A stretch of DNA of 8,908 bases from JAYENK01 sp034722035 (GTDB lineage Bacteria > Patescibacteriota > Patescibacteriia > Patescibacteriales > UBA12075), in the NCBI GenBank assembly GCA_034722035.1, contig JAYENK010000039.1:1-8908 (forward strand), written 5' to 3'. This document shows, in pieces, positions 1-5,560 of the stretch. The translations under genes and the position numbers were made by a program. The first letter of the stretch is position 1. Each line of letters starts with the position of its first letter. The notes beneath the pieces were generated by a model. The model was not told the DNA's origin, ran no database searches, and saw nothing but the letters and a program-made list of their open reading frames with translations.

Positions 1-129
1 ATTGCGAGCGCGGATTACAATAAATACATGGACGCGCAGGAGGAAATTAATCTTGGGATTGTAGATAAATTTCAAAAGGAGAATATTGAAATCGCATATC
101 CGACTACGACAGTATATTTAAAAAAATGA
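1..129 (+). CDS. MscS-family mechanosensitive channel, C-terminal end (partial)
   Basis: This is an open frame from the left edge to a TGA stop, giving 42 residues and no start. The segment INLGIVDKFQKENIEIAYPT followed by TTVYLKK is the typical end of small-conductance mechanosensitive channels: an alpha/beta C-terminal domain whose last strand reads I-x-(Y/F)-P-T-x-T-V-Y-(L/I). In the family this domain forms the cytoplasmic vestibule below the membrane pore, and the channel releases solutes on hypo-osmotic shock. The membrane helices lie outside the window, so length and completeness cannot be judged. The next gene begins 78 bp downstream with its own hairpin leader. Confidence 0.75.
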   Translation: MASADYNKYMDAQEEINLGIVDKFQKENIEIAYPTTTVYLKK

Positions 130-133
130 AAAA

Positions 134-160
134 TTAACTAATTAACTAACTAACTAACTA
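134..160 (+). repeat. TAAC tetranucleotide tract containing an ACTAATTAA motif
   Basis: The tract has TTAACTAATTAAC followed by about four and a half copies of TAAC (143-160). ACTAATTAA at 137-145 is the same core motif found before four other genes in the window. The tract sits between the MscS stop and the hairpin before the BON gene. Tetranucleotide runs can vary in length by slippage. Whether this one does is unknown. Confidence 0.6.
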
Positions 161-196
161 AATATTTTATGGGCTGTTAACGGCTCATTAAATATT
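161..196 (+). promoter_or_regulatory. Leader hairpin directly before the BON-domain gene
   Basis: AATATTTTATG (161-171) pairs with CATTAAATATT (186-196) with one mismatch. The inside continues through GGGCTG/CGGCTC pairs, including two G-T wobbles, to a TTAA loop. The hairpin ends 11 nt before the ATG at 208. A hairpin with nearly the same outer stem stands before the gene at 2672. There is no T-run after it, so it is unlikely to be a terminator. It more likely acts in translation initiation or mRNA stability. Confidence 0.6.
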
Positions 197-207
197 AAAC
201 AAAAAAT

Positions 208-876
208 ATGTCTAACAATAACGACGCGCAAATGAAAAAAATGATTATTGAACAGCTTCGCTGGGATAATCGGATTAGTGAGTGCGATATTAAAGTGGGA
301 GTTAAAAATGGAGAGGTAACATTAATAGGAGAAGTACCGACTTATTTTGCCAAAAAGGTAGCCAGAGATGATGTTGCTAAAGTCGCGAATTACGCATTAT
401 TGATTGATAAATTAAAGGTAAAATCTCCAAAGTTTATTTATGATCAAAAACTTAAAAAAAACATTGAAAGTAATTTATTTTGGAATTTACTTATCAATGA
501 GAACGACATAAACGTAGCCGTAAAAAACGGCATTGTTACGCTTGGGGGCACGGTATTATTCTATTGGCAGAAAGAAAAAGCGCAAGAAAATGCTGAGATT
601 GACGGTGTTATTGATGTTATTAATAATATTGCGATAGTTCCTATTAGAGATTTAGCTGACGAGGAAATTGCTGCTGACATTGTTCAAGCTTTAACTCGTG
701 ATCCGCTTGTCAATGAAGCTGATATAGATGTAAAAGTGAAAGATCGTGAAGTTACTTTGACAGGTTCTATTCCAAGCTGGGCAGCTTTTAAGTCGGCCAC
801 TGATGATGTAATATATACCTGGGGTGTAGTTGGATTAAAAAACGACTTAAAATTGAATTTGACAAGTAAAAAATAG
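208..876 (+). CDS. Protein with three tandem BON domains
   Basis: The 222-residue protein consists of three BON (bacterial OsmY and nodulation) repeats at about residues 7-71, 77-146 and 150-219. Each carries the hallmark core of a V-x-V strand, a turn with Gly or another small residue, V-T-L-x-G, then a helix rich in Ala: KNGEVTLIGEV, KNGIVTLGGTV and KDREVTLTGSI. Only the third repeat lacks the first turn glycine. BON domains bind phospholipid or other envelope surfaces in characterised proteins such as OsmY and are often osmotic- or stress-induced. There is no signal peptide or membrane helix, so a cytoplasmic or membrane-peripheral location is inferred. The start at 208 follows a hairpin and an A-rich stretch with no Shine-Dalgarno. 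Its neighbours, a mechanosensitive channel and small membrane proteins, fit an osmotic or envelope-stress role. Confidence 0.85.
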   Translation: MSNNNDAQMKKMIIEQLRWDNRISECDIKVGVKNGEVTLIGEVPTYFAKKVARDDVAKVANYALLIDKLKVKSPKFIYDQKLKKNIESNLFWNLLINENDINVAVKNGIVTLGGTVLFYWQKEKAQENAEIDGVIDVINNIAIVPIRDLADEEIAADIVQALTRDPLVNEADIDVKVKDREVTLTGSIPSWAAFKSATDDVIYTWGVVGLKNDLKLNLTSKK

Positions 877-903
877 TACTGCCATAGAGTTGTCAAAAAT
901 TAA

Positions 904-917
904 TTACTAATTAATAA
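904..917 (+). promoter_or_regulatory. TTACTAATTAATAA leader motif
   Basis: This is an exact copy of the 14-mer also found at 2192-2205 and 2608-2621. It begins 22 nt before the ATG at 926. A consensus TTGACA (859-864) lies upstream but has only a poor -10 (CATAGA) at an 18-bp spacing, so the promoter of this gene is uncertain. Confidence 0.5.
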
Positions 918-925
918 ATAAAAGT

Positions 926-1357
926 ATGTTTAACCTTCATTCGCTCACAAGCCGCTTAGCGGTATCGAAAACGATTGGTTTTATTTTGGGAGCTTTAACG
1001 TTTTTCATTATTCCCTTGGTAAAACCGGGTATTTCAATCGAATTTAAACTTGGTGTATGGCTTTTCTTTATGCTCATGGGTGCGATGATTGGCTTCATGG
1101 GGATTATAACTGAATATCCAATGTTTAATTTTAAGTTGCCATGGTGGTTTCGTGGCGGACTCATAGGTGCGACTTTTACATTAATGCTAGTTCTTTTAAG
1201 TTATGGCAATGTACAATCTTTTATGAATCTGGATATAGTCGCCTGGACGGGTCTTGAGTCGCCATATTGGATAATTTTAGACGGTACCTTTTATGGTATT
1301 ATAATTAGCTTTATTACAACCAAGGTAAGCGGTGAAGGAGATATGCCTGTAAAATAG
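926..1357 (+). CDS. Four-helix integral membrane protein, unknown function
   Basis: I do not recognise the family. The 143-residue protein has four hydrophobic segments at about residues 14-33, 41-61, 76-94 and 114-132, joined by short loops. One loop holds EYPMFNFKLPWWFRGG, with a PWWFRGG motif that probably lies at the membrane interface. The tail (KVSGEGDMPVK) is short and polar. There is no cleavable signal peptide. The start follows the TTACTAATTAATAA motif and an A-rich spacer without a Shine-Dalgarno. The gene is 49 bp downstream of the BON gene with no terminator between them, so the two could be cotranscribed. The topology suggests a small inner-membrane protein. No catalytic motif is visible. 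Confidence 0.75.
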   Translation: MFNLHSLTSRLAVSKTIGFILGALTFFIIPLVKPGISIEFKLGVWLFFMLMGAMIGFMGIITEYPMFNFKLPWWFRGGLIGATFTLMLVLLSYGNVQSFMNLDIVAWTGLESPYWIILDGTFYGIIISFITTKVSGEGDMPVK

Positions 1358-1583
1358 CTTACATAGACATTGCTTCTAACGCATTAAGTAAGAAATTATC
1401 ATGCACATTTCCGCATTATTGAGTTAATTATAAATAAAATTGAAGAATGATAAAAATAATGTTTAGCAATGTTTAAAATCAGCGCTTAAGCGAACCGGGA
1501 AACATTTCAATGATATTGAGTCGAAAAAGCAAAAAGCGATACTTACCGGTTAAATTAAAATAGATAATTTTTAACAAAATTAT
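1358..1583. other. Gene-free spacer of 226 bp
   Basis: No open frame of note is present. It contains the 10-bp perfect palindrome CGCTTAAGCG (1483-1492) and a possible weak sigma-70 promoter: TTGAGT (1516-1521), 16 bp, GATACT (1538-1543). That promoter would place a start about 35 bp before the gene at 1584. No convincing terminator follows the preceding gene. Confidence 0.35.
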
Positions 1584-2027
1584 ATGAAAAAAAGAAAAAT
1601 CGTCAATTTAATAAATGTCTTGGTGGTTATTATAGCTGTAATCGCTTTATTTCTTGCCTGGACTGCCTATAATCGATCTGGTATAGATTTGGAAGTTAAG
1701 TTGGAGCGGCAGATAGATGAAATGCGGCAGGAAACCAGGATTAATATCGCTCGGCTGGAAGCAAAGACGCGACTCTTTGCTTTGCGGGCCAAAATCGCCA
1801 CTAGTGAGAATTACCAGGAATTAAGCGGGGAGGCTGTCGAAATCAGACATGATTTAGAAAAAGCGTACGAGGGAACTATTTTTGTGCTAAGGCAGGATTG
1901 GCTGGAAACCAAAGACGCCTTTGACGTACTTGAATCTAACTTAAGGGTGGATAGCGCCGAAGCCGTGCACAGCCTGCAAAATGCTTTGCAAGAACTGGAA
2001 AAGGAAATTAGAACAGAAGAGGAATAA
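1584..2027 (+). CDS. Membrane-anchored coiled-coil protein, unknown function
   Basis: The 147-residue protein has a basic N-terminus (MKKRK), one hydrophobic helix at about residues 8-27, and then a long charged helical region to the end. Heptad-like spacing is visible at residues 34-65 and again from about 78 to 145. It is rich in Glu, Arg, Lys and Ala and has no Cys. The arrangement suggests an N-terminal membrane anchor or uncleaved signal with a rod-like domain outside the membrane, which would hold the protein at the envelope. No enzymatic motif is visible. The start has only AT-rich sequence before it and no Shine-Dalgarno. An unprocessed signal peptide is an alternative reading of the N-terminus, but there is no good cleavage site. 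Confidence 0.7.
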   Translation: MKKRKIVNLINVLVVIIAVIALFLAWTAYNRSGIDLEVKLERQIDEMRQETRINIARLEAKTRLFALRAKIATSENYQELSGEAVEIRHDLEKAYEGTIFVLRQDWLETKDAFDVLESNLRVDSAEAVHSLQNALQELEKEIRTEEE

Positions 2028-2125
2028 CCAACTAACAAGAAGTGCCGAGCTTGCTCTTTGCGAAATAGATCGGCTAAAGCCAAGGCAATTAATTTCGGAA
2101 ATCGTAGCTTTTTTTACCGGTATTA

Positions 2126-2163
2126 TTGACATTACAAGAAGAAAAGATTGTTCTATTCTTGTA
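2126..2163 (+). promoter_or_regulatory. Consensus -35 box overlapped by an inverted repeat
   Basis: TTGACA (2126-2131) is followed by the 8-bp inverted repeat TACAAGAA (2133-2140) and TTCTTGTA (2156-2163). The best -10 candidates (TTCTAT or TCTATT at 2151-2157) sit inside the repeat with a longer than ideal spacing of 19-20 bp. It could be a repressible promoter for the gene at 2216. This is a weak prediction. Confidence 0.35.
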
Positions 2164-2191
2164 TTGTCTTGGTGTTTGATCCAATTTTTAC

Positions 2192-2205
2192 TTACTAATT
2201 AATAA
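2192..2205 (+). promoter_or_regulatory. TTACTAATTAATAA leader motif
   Basis: This is an exact 14-mer copy of the motif at 904 and 2608, starting 24 nt before the ATG at 2216. It is followed by further ATAATAATAA and no Shine-Dalgarno. Confidence 0.5.
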
Positions 2206-2215
2206 TAATAAATTT

Positions 2216-2551
2216 ATGGAAATTTTGATTTCTTGGTTGCTGGCGGGTTTGGTGGTGCTGGTCTCGGCTTATTTGCTTTCCGGCATAAGCGTTTCCGGCT
2301 TCGTGATCGCATTTCTGGTGGCGCTGGCCTTGGGACTTTTGAACGCATTTTTAAAGCCGATTTTGATTTTATTAACCCTGCCGATAAATATCTTGACCCT
2401 TGGTCTTTTTACCCTGGTGATTAACGCCTTTCTGATTATGCTAGTGGCGGTGATCGTTCCCGGCTTTAAAGTAGAAACTTTCTGGTGGGCTTTTTTGTTT
2501 GGCATCATGCTTTCCGTGGTCAATTGGCTGGTTAACTTAATATTTAGCTAA
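2216..2551 (+). CDS. YvlD-like four-helix membrane protein (PF04020, 'phage holin family 4 superfamily IV')
   Basis: The 111-residue, almost wholly hydrophobic protein has segments at about residues 3-22, 28-46, 56-82 and 88-110. The signature is the stretch ALGLLNAFLKPILILLTLPI, then NILTLGLFTLVINAFLIML, and a C-terminal FWWAFLFGIMLSVVNWLV. The N-x-x-[LIV]-[KR]-P-[IL]-L near residues 43-50 and the L-G-L-F-x-L-V-[IV]-N-A are diagnostic of this family. Length is normal and the protein appears complete. Despite the 'holin' name, chromosomal members are not phage genes. The Bacillus homologue YvlD belongs to an envelope-stress operon, and the molecular function is not established. There is no adjacent lysin, so a lysis role is unlikely. 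The gene lies within the envelope/stress-like cluster. Confidence 0.88.
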   Translation: MEILISWLLAGLVVLVSAYLLSGISVSGFVIAFLVALALGLLNAFLKPILILLTLPINILTLGLFTLVINAFLIMLVAVIVPGFKVETFWWAFLFGIMLSVVNWLVNLIFS

Positions 2552-2575
2552 TAATACTGTTAATCGGTAGTCTAA

Positions 2576-2593
2576 TGCCACCGACCCGTGGCA
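2576..2593 (+). promoter_or_regulatory. GC-rich hairpin between the YvlD-like and coiled-coil genes
   Basis: TGCCAC (2576-2581) pairs with GTGGCA (2588-2593) around the loop CGACCC. An overlapping alternative pairing, TCGGT with ACCGA (2564-2584), cannot form at the same time. No T-run follows. It may end or stabilise the upstream mRNA or be part of the leader of the next gene. Confidence 0.35.
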
Positions 2594-2607
2594 CCTATTA
2601 ATAAGAT

Positions 2608-2621
2608 TTACTAATTAATAA
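2608..2621 (+). promoter_or_regulatory. TTACTAATTAATAA leader motif
   Basis: This is the third exact 14-mer copy. Here it stands directly before a long hairpin (2623-2658) instead of directly before the start codon at 2672, as in the copy near 137 before the BON gene. Confidence 0.5.
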
Positions 2622-2622
2622 T

Positions 2623-2658
2623 AATATTTTATGAGCTATTTTTAATTCATAAAATATT
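2623..2658 (+). promoter_or_regulatory. Leader hairpin directly before the coiled-coil gene
   Basis: AATATTTTATGA (2623-2634) pairs perfectly with TCATAAAATATT (2647-2658) around a 12-nt loop. The hairpin ends 13 nt before the ATG, followed by AAAGCAAAAAAAT. The outer 11 bases of the left arm are identical to those of the hairpin at 161-196, and both total 36 nt, while the loops differ. That pattern suggests a conserved structured leader. Confidence 0.6.
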
Positions 2659-2671
2659 AAAGCAAAAAAAT

Positions 2672-3016
2672 ATGAATCAAGAAGACACTAAGCAAAAAGC
2701 AAAACAATTAATAGATGATATTTTTGGCAAAATTGATGAATATAAGGCAAAAAGTATAGACTTGAAAGACGACACAAAAGAAGTGTATGACAAGCAAATC
2801 GCGAATTTGGAAGAAAAAAAGGAAGATCTTCAGGAAAAGCTAGCCAGCTTAACGGAGGCTTCTGAAGATAAATGGGAAGAAGTAAATAAAGCCTTTGAGG
2901 CAAGCATTGACTCGTTTAAGAAAGGTTTTTCTGAATTAGCCAAACCGTTTTCCAAGGACGAAGATAAAATCGAAGATATTGATTGGACTTTATATAATCC
3001 ATATTGGATGTTATAG
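2672..3016 (+). CDS. Soluble coiled-coil protein, unknown function
   Basis: The 114-residue, highly charged, helix-forming protein lacks a signal peptide or membrane segment. Residues 5-93 alternate Lys, Glu, Asp and hydrophobic positions in a coiled-coil or apolipoprotein-like amphipathic pattern (for example KQIANLEEKKEDLQEKLASL). The pattern resembles small stress-associated coiled-coil proteins found in many bacteria, but I cannot assign a named family. The last residues (DWTLYNPYWML) are aromatic and hydrophobic and do not look helical. They could be a docking tail to a membrane or a partner. Initiation follows the leader hairpin with no Shine-Dalgarno. Its leader is shared with the BON gene, which hints at common regulation. 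Confidence 0.7.
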   Translation: MNQEDTKQKAKQLIDDIFGKIDEYKAKSIDLKDDTKEVYDKQIANLEEKKEDLQEKLASLTEASEDKWEEVNKAFEASIDSFKKGFSELAKPFSKDEDKIEDIDWTLYNPYWML

Positions 3017-3064
3017 AAAATAATTCTTTAAAGAGGGTCTGTCCAATAAAATTAATTAAAAAAG

Positions 3065-3102
3065 TAGCGATGAAAGGTTTTCTGTTTAACCTTTCATCGC
3101 TA
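3065..3102. terminator. 15-bp perfect hairpin between the coiled-coil and Lys-rich genes
   Basis: TAGCGATGAAAGGTT (3065-3079) pairs with its complement at 3088-3102 around an 8-nt loop. On the - strand it is followed by CTTTTTTAATT, a good terminator tail. On the + strand it is followed only by TATATTAAATAAAATTTT. The hairpin ends 16 nt before the ATG at 3119, so it could also act as a leader structure. A terminator for the gene at 2672 is the simplest reading. Confidence 0.55.
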
Positions 3103-3118
3103 TATTAAATAAAATTTT

Positions 3119-3373
3119 ATGACAAAAGTAATGGCAAAAAAAACTAAGCCCAAAGAAGAAAAAAATAAGAAAGAAGTGATAAGCAAGAAGGAAGAAATTA
3201 AACAAAAATTAAGCAAAGCTAGCGATGATGTAGTGAAAAAGGTAGACTCCTTAAAAAAGAAATTTGATAAAGCTGACCCGGAAACAAAAAAGAAAATCAT
3301 TACCGGTATAAGCGCGGCCGCGGCCGGGTTAGTAGTACTAGCTGGTCTTGGCAAACGTAAAGGTAAAAAATAA
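3119..3373 (+). CDS. Small Lys-rich protein with one C-terminal membrane helix
   Basis: The 84-residue protein has residues 1-58 extremely rich in Lys and Glu and predicted helical. One hydrophobic segment follows at about residues 59-77 (IITGISAAAAGLVVLAGLG) and then a basic tail, KRKGKK. The arrangement fits a tail-anchored or single-pass protein with its charged region in the cytoplasm, where the lysines could contact nucleic acid or acidic lipid. No family is recognised. An in-frame ATG at 3131 (MAKKTK) is an equally plausible start. Neither start has a Shine-Dalgarno. The gene is followed by a strong terminator at 3420. Low sequence complexity makes a homology-based call difficult. Confidence 0.6.
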   Translation: MTKVMAKKTKPKEEKNKKEVISKKEEIKQKLSKASDDVVKKVDSLKKKFDKADPETKKKIITGISAAAAGLVVLAGLGKRKGKK

Positions 3374-3419
3374 CTTGAGAGAATTAATTAATGACCTTTA
3401 ACCCTGGTTTTCGCCGACC

Positions 3420-3467
3420 AAAACAATGCCTGGTCTGTACTATCGACCAGGCATTGTTTTTTATTTT
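3420..3467 (+). terminator. Rho-independent terminator after the Lys-rich gene
   Basis: A perfect 16-bp stem, AAAACAATGCCTGGTC (3420-3435) with its complement at 3445-3460, encloses a 9-nt loop and is followed by TTATTTT. The A-run on the left arm would also let it work on the - strand. Confidence 0.85.
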
Positions 3468-3575
3468 GAAAGAAATAAATTTTTCTTGCGTATTACTAAG
3501 TGTCAGGCAAAATAGTGATCACAAAAAAGCCTTAACACAACGTATTAAATAATTTAAAATAATATTACTAGAAAT

Positions 3576-4028
3576 ATGAAAGATAAAAAATTAACAATTG
3601 GAGCAGCAGCTTTGACTGCGGTAATTGTAGCCGTAGGCTTTGCAGCTAGCTCATTCGCTTATCAAGGAGATCCTAGTGTTCAAGGACCAAATTATACTTC
3701 TGAAAGACACGAGGCCATGGAAACAGCTTTTGAAGCAGGCAATTATAACGCTTGGAAAGAGTTAATGAGCGGAAAAGGTAGAGTTATTCAAGTAGTTAAT
3801 GAGAATAATTTTGCACAATTCGCAAAAGCGCATGCCTTAGCTGAGAATGGCGACTTGGAAGGTGCCAAGGAAATAAGAGCAGAACTTGGCCTGGGTCAAG
3901 GAATGAGGAAGGGTGGAAATGGACAAAAGGGTGGTGGAGGAATGCATAAGTCTGGTGCTAAAGGTCAAAATTCAGGTGGAAATTTTATTGATGCAAACAG
4001 AGACGGAATTTGTGATAATTTGCAGTAA
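3576..4028 (+). CDS. Small secreted protein with Gly-rich linker and DxNxDGxxD tail
   Basis: The 150-residue protein starts with a clear signal peptide: MKDKK, a hydrophobic core at about residues 6-27 and likely cleavage after SFA at residue 28. A helical domain follows (about 40-105, with ERHEAMETAFEAGNYNAWKE and AHALAENGDLEGAKEIRAEL, reminiscent of a paired-helix repeat). Residues 106-135 form a Gly/Lys/Gln-rich flexible linker. The C-terminus, NFIDANRDGICDNLQ, matches the Ca2+-binding loop pattern D-x-N-x-D-G-x-x-D (D139, N141, D143, D147), as in dockerin or EF-hand loops. The single Cys146 lies in that loop. The protein is probably exported and may bind metal; its function is unknown. 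It stands alone between two terminators. Confidence 0.75.
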   Translation: MKDKKLTIGAAALTAVIVAVGFAASSFAYQGDPSVQGPNYTSERHEAMETAFEAGNYNAWKELMSGKGRVIQVVNENNFAQFAKAHALAENGDLEGAKEIRAELGLGQGMRKGGNGQKGGGGMHKSGAKGQNSGGNFIDANRDGICDNLQ

Positions 4029-4040
4029 ATTGGAGGAGCA

Positions 4041-4082
4041 AAAAAATAACTCTTGGCAAAATGTCCAAGAGTTATTTTTTTT
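4041..4082. terminator. Bidirectional hairpin terminator before miaA
   Basis: A 16-bp perfect stem, AAAAAATAACTCTTGG (4041-4056) with its complement at 4065-4080, encloses the 8-nt loop CAAAATGT. The right arm ends in a run of eight Ts. The matching A-run allows termination on both strands. It closes the secreted-protein gene and overlaps the theoretical upstream extension of the miaA frame, which argues against a longer miaA. Confidence 0.88.
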
Positions 4083-4090
4083 GTTATAAT
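4082..4090 (+). promoter_or_regulatory. Extended -10 promoter of miaA
   Basis: TG-T-TATAAT (4082-4090) is a perfect extended -10 element. No good -35 exists at 17 bp because the terminator hairpin occupies that position. Transcription would begin near 4097, leaving a leader of about 16 nt before the ATG at 4113. Confidence 0.65.
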
Positions 4091-4112
4091 AATTACGTAT
4101 ACATTAAAATAT

Positions 4113-5063
4113 ATGAACAACAAAACTTTAGTTATTATTGGAACGACTTCGAGCGGGAAAACCGATTTGGCTGTTAAGGCTGCCTTGAGATATGATGGGG
4201 AAGTGGTTTCAGCTGATTCTCGGCAAGTTTATGTTGGAATGGATATTGGGACCGGCAAAGATTTGTGTGAATATGATGTGACGGTTAAGGGAAAAAAAGT
4301 TCATGTGCCATATCATTTGATTGATGTGGCTAAACCGATGGAGGTTTTTTCTTTGGCCGATTTTCAGCGCCTGGCTATAAAAGTAATAGATGATATTTTA
4401 AAAAGAGATAAATTACCGATTATTGCCGGTGGAACAGGCATGTATGTACAATGCTTGGTGGATGCTTATGATTTGTCTGCGGTGAAACCCGATCAAGCTT
4501 TTAGAAAAGAACTTGAAGGAATGACAATCAGAGAGCTTAATGCTCTTCTTGAAAGTTTCAACAAGAAATTTGCCCGGCAACTTAACAATTCAGACAGAAA
4601 TAATAAGCGTCGTTTGGCGCGCTATGTCGAATTGGCAAAAACAGAAAAGCTTGATCTCAAGGTTGATTCAAAAAATAAAACTCTTCAAGGTAGATATAAT
4701 CACAAGATTATTGGCTTGAAATGCCCCGGGGAAGTGCTTCATGCCAGGATATATAAACGCATAAAAGATCGCTTGGAAAAAGAACACATGATTGAAGAGG
4801 TGGAAGATTTGTATCGCAATGGTGTGACCTGGGAAAGATTTGAGTCTTTGGGGTTGGAATATAGGTTTATTTCAAGGTATTTGCGCGATATGCTTGATTA
4901 TGAAGAAATGATTGTTCAACTTTACACAGCAAGTAAAAAATTTGCCAAACAGCAAATGAAGTGGTATAAGCGCTGGGAAAAACAAGGGGCGAAAATTCAT
5001 TGGTTTGAGGGGAAGAGTGATGAGATTTGGGATTTGTGTGATGAGTTTTTAAAGATTAGATAA
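4113..5063 (+). CDS. miaA: tRNA dimethylallyltransferase
   Basis: MiaA transfers a dimethylallyl group from DMAPP to N6 of A37 in tRNAs that read UNN codons. From the ATG at 4113 it is 316 residues, normal for the family. Visible motifs are the P-loop GTTSSGKT (residues 10-17), SADSRQVYVGMDIGTGK (33-49; the catalytic Asp is D35), PYHLIDV (67-72), IAGGTGMYV (104-112), the tRNA-contacting NNKRRLARYVE (163-173) and the C-terminal KQQMKWYKRW (279-288). The open frame extends upstream to 4053, but that extension lies in the terminator and promoter, so 4113 is the start. It has no Shine-Dalgarno. The usual P-loop reads GPTASGKT, and the Pro-to-Thr change leaves the nucleotide-binding residues intact. 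The gene appears monocistronic. Confidence 0.95.
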   Translation: MNNKTLVIIGTTSSGKTDLAVKAALRYDGEVVSADSRQVYVGMDIGTGKDLCEYDVTVKGKKVHVPYHLIDVAKPMEVFSLADFQRLAIKVIDDILKRDKLPIIAGGTGMYVQCLVDAYDLSAVKPDQAFRKELEGMTIRELNALLESFNKKFARQLNNSDRNNKRRLARYVELAKTEKLDLKVDSKNKTLQGRYNHKIIGLKCPGEVLHARIYKRIKDRLEKEHMIEEVEDLYRNGVTWERFESLGLEYRFISRYLRDMLDYEEMIVQLYTASKKFAKQQMKWYKRWEKQGAKIHWFEGKSDEIWDLCDEFLKIR

Positions 5064-5070
5064 TTATAAT

Positions 5071-5093
5071 TTAGACAAGGTGTCTGGTTTTTT
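5071..5093 (+). terminator. Short terminator after miaA
   Basis: AGACA (5073-5077) pairs with TGTCT (5081-5085), extended by two T-G wobbles, and is followed by six Ts (5088-5093). It is weaker than the other terminators here but correctly placed 8 bp after the stop. Confidence 0.55.
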
Positions 5094-5106
5094 GGGTACT
5101 TCTCAA

Positions 5107-5136
5107 TTGGTTTTTTTTGGCGTTTTGCGTTATAAT
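5107..5136 (+). promoter_or_regulatory. Sigma-70-type promoter of the HU gene
   Basis: TTGGTT (5107-5112), an 18-bp spacer and a perfect TATAAT (5131-5136). The start near 5143 gives a leader of about 83 nt that includes the TTACTAATTAAC motif. This shows that at least in this gene the motif is transcribed. Confidence 0.75.
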
Positions 5137-5186
5137 ACTATTGTATTTGATTAAGAGTGTGGAAAAGCTTATAAAATCAATATTAT

Positions 5187-5201
5187 TTACTAATTAACTA
5201 A
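5187..5201 (+). promoter_or_regulatory. TTACTAATTAACTAA leader motif
   Basis: It shares the 11-mer TTACTAATTAA with the sites at 904, 2192 and 2608. It is followed by a small inverted repeat (TTAAC/GTTAA) and by ATTAAACAAAAAA just before the ATG. The last stretch is also almost identical to the bases before the BON gene start at 208. Confidence 0.5.
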
Positions 5202-5225
5202 TAGTTAAAATTAAACAAAAAAATT

Positions 5226-5507
5226 ATGGCAAAGATGACAAAAGCACAGTTGCTAGAAAATCTAGCTGAAAAGACTGAGCTAAGCAAAAAAGACGTTAAC
5301 ACTGTTCTAGATGAGTTAGCCATTCTAGCTTATTCTGAAGTTAAAGCTAATGGAGAATTTCTAGTACCGGGTTTTGGTAAGTTGGTAAAAGCACATCGTA
5401 AAGCTCGTATGGGACGCAATCCGGCTACCGGCGAAAACATTAAAATCGCCGCTAAAACCGTAGTTAAGTTCCGTTTAGCTAAAGCAGCTAAAGACGCAGT
5501 GTTATAG
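5226..5507 (+). CDS. hup: HU-family nucleoid DNA-binding protein
   Basis: The 93-residue protein has the full HU/IHF fold. Helices at about residues 4-40 include AQLLENLAEKTELSKKDVNTVLDEL. The strand motif F-L-V-P-G-F-G-K-L (45-53) follows, then the DNA-binding arm ARMGRNPATGENIKIAA (60-76) with the intercalating proline P66 in the conserved R-N-P-x-T-G motif, and a final amphipathic helix. Dimers bend and compact DNA. Length is typical and all key residues are present, so it is presumably functional. HU versus IHF cannot be told from sequence reading alone, but a single homodimeric HU is the likely case in a small genome. It has its own promoter (5107-5136), no Shine-Dalgarno, and a bidirectional terminator shared with the convergent gene. 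Confidence 0.95.
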   Translation: MAKMTKAQLLENLAEKTELSKKDVNTVLDELAILAYSEVKANGEFLVPGFGKLVKAHRKARMGRNPATGENIKIAAKTVVKFRLAKAAKDAVL

Positions 5508-5529
5508 GTTATATTTTTTAATAGAAATA

Positions 5530-5560
5530 AAAAATGTCCCGGTTATACCGGGACATTTTT
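5530..5560. terminator. Bidirectional terminator between convergent HU and HTH genes
   Basis: A perfect 14-bp stem, AAAAATGTCCCGGT (5530-5543) with its complement at 5547-5560, has a 3-nt loop and T-runs on both strands. The last two bases overlap the stop codon of the - strand gene (5559-5561). Confidence 0.9.

Noticed and set aside
1981..2202. 73-codon open frame on the + strand after the anchored coiled-coil gene
   Set aside because: It begins inside the 3' end of the gene at 1584 in another frame, has a composition unlike its neighbours, no recognisable motif, and runs through the promoter-like TTGACA and the inverted repeat at 2126-2163.
2216..2551. Phage lysis holin
   Set aside because: The family name includes 'phage holin', but there is no endolysin or other phage gene here, and chromosomal YvlD-like proteins are widespread.
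3034..3049. GGGTCTGTCCAATAAA, resembling the end of some insertion sequences
   Set aside because: I found no inverted partner, target duplication or transposase nearby, so a short resemblance is not enough to call a mobile-element remnant.
4053..4112. Upstream extension of miaA by 20 residues
   Set aside because: The extension is encoded by the terminator hairpin loop and the TATAAT box. The conserved MiaA N-terminus begins at the ATG at 4113.
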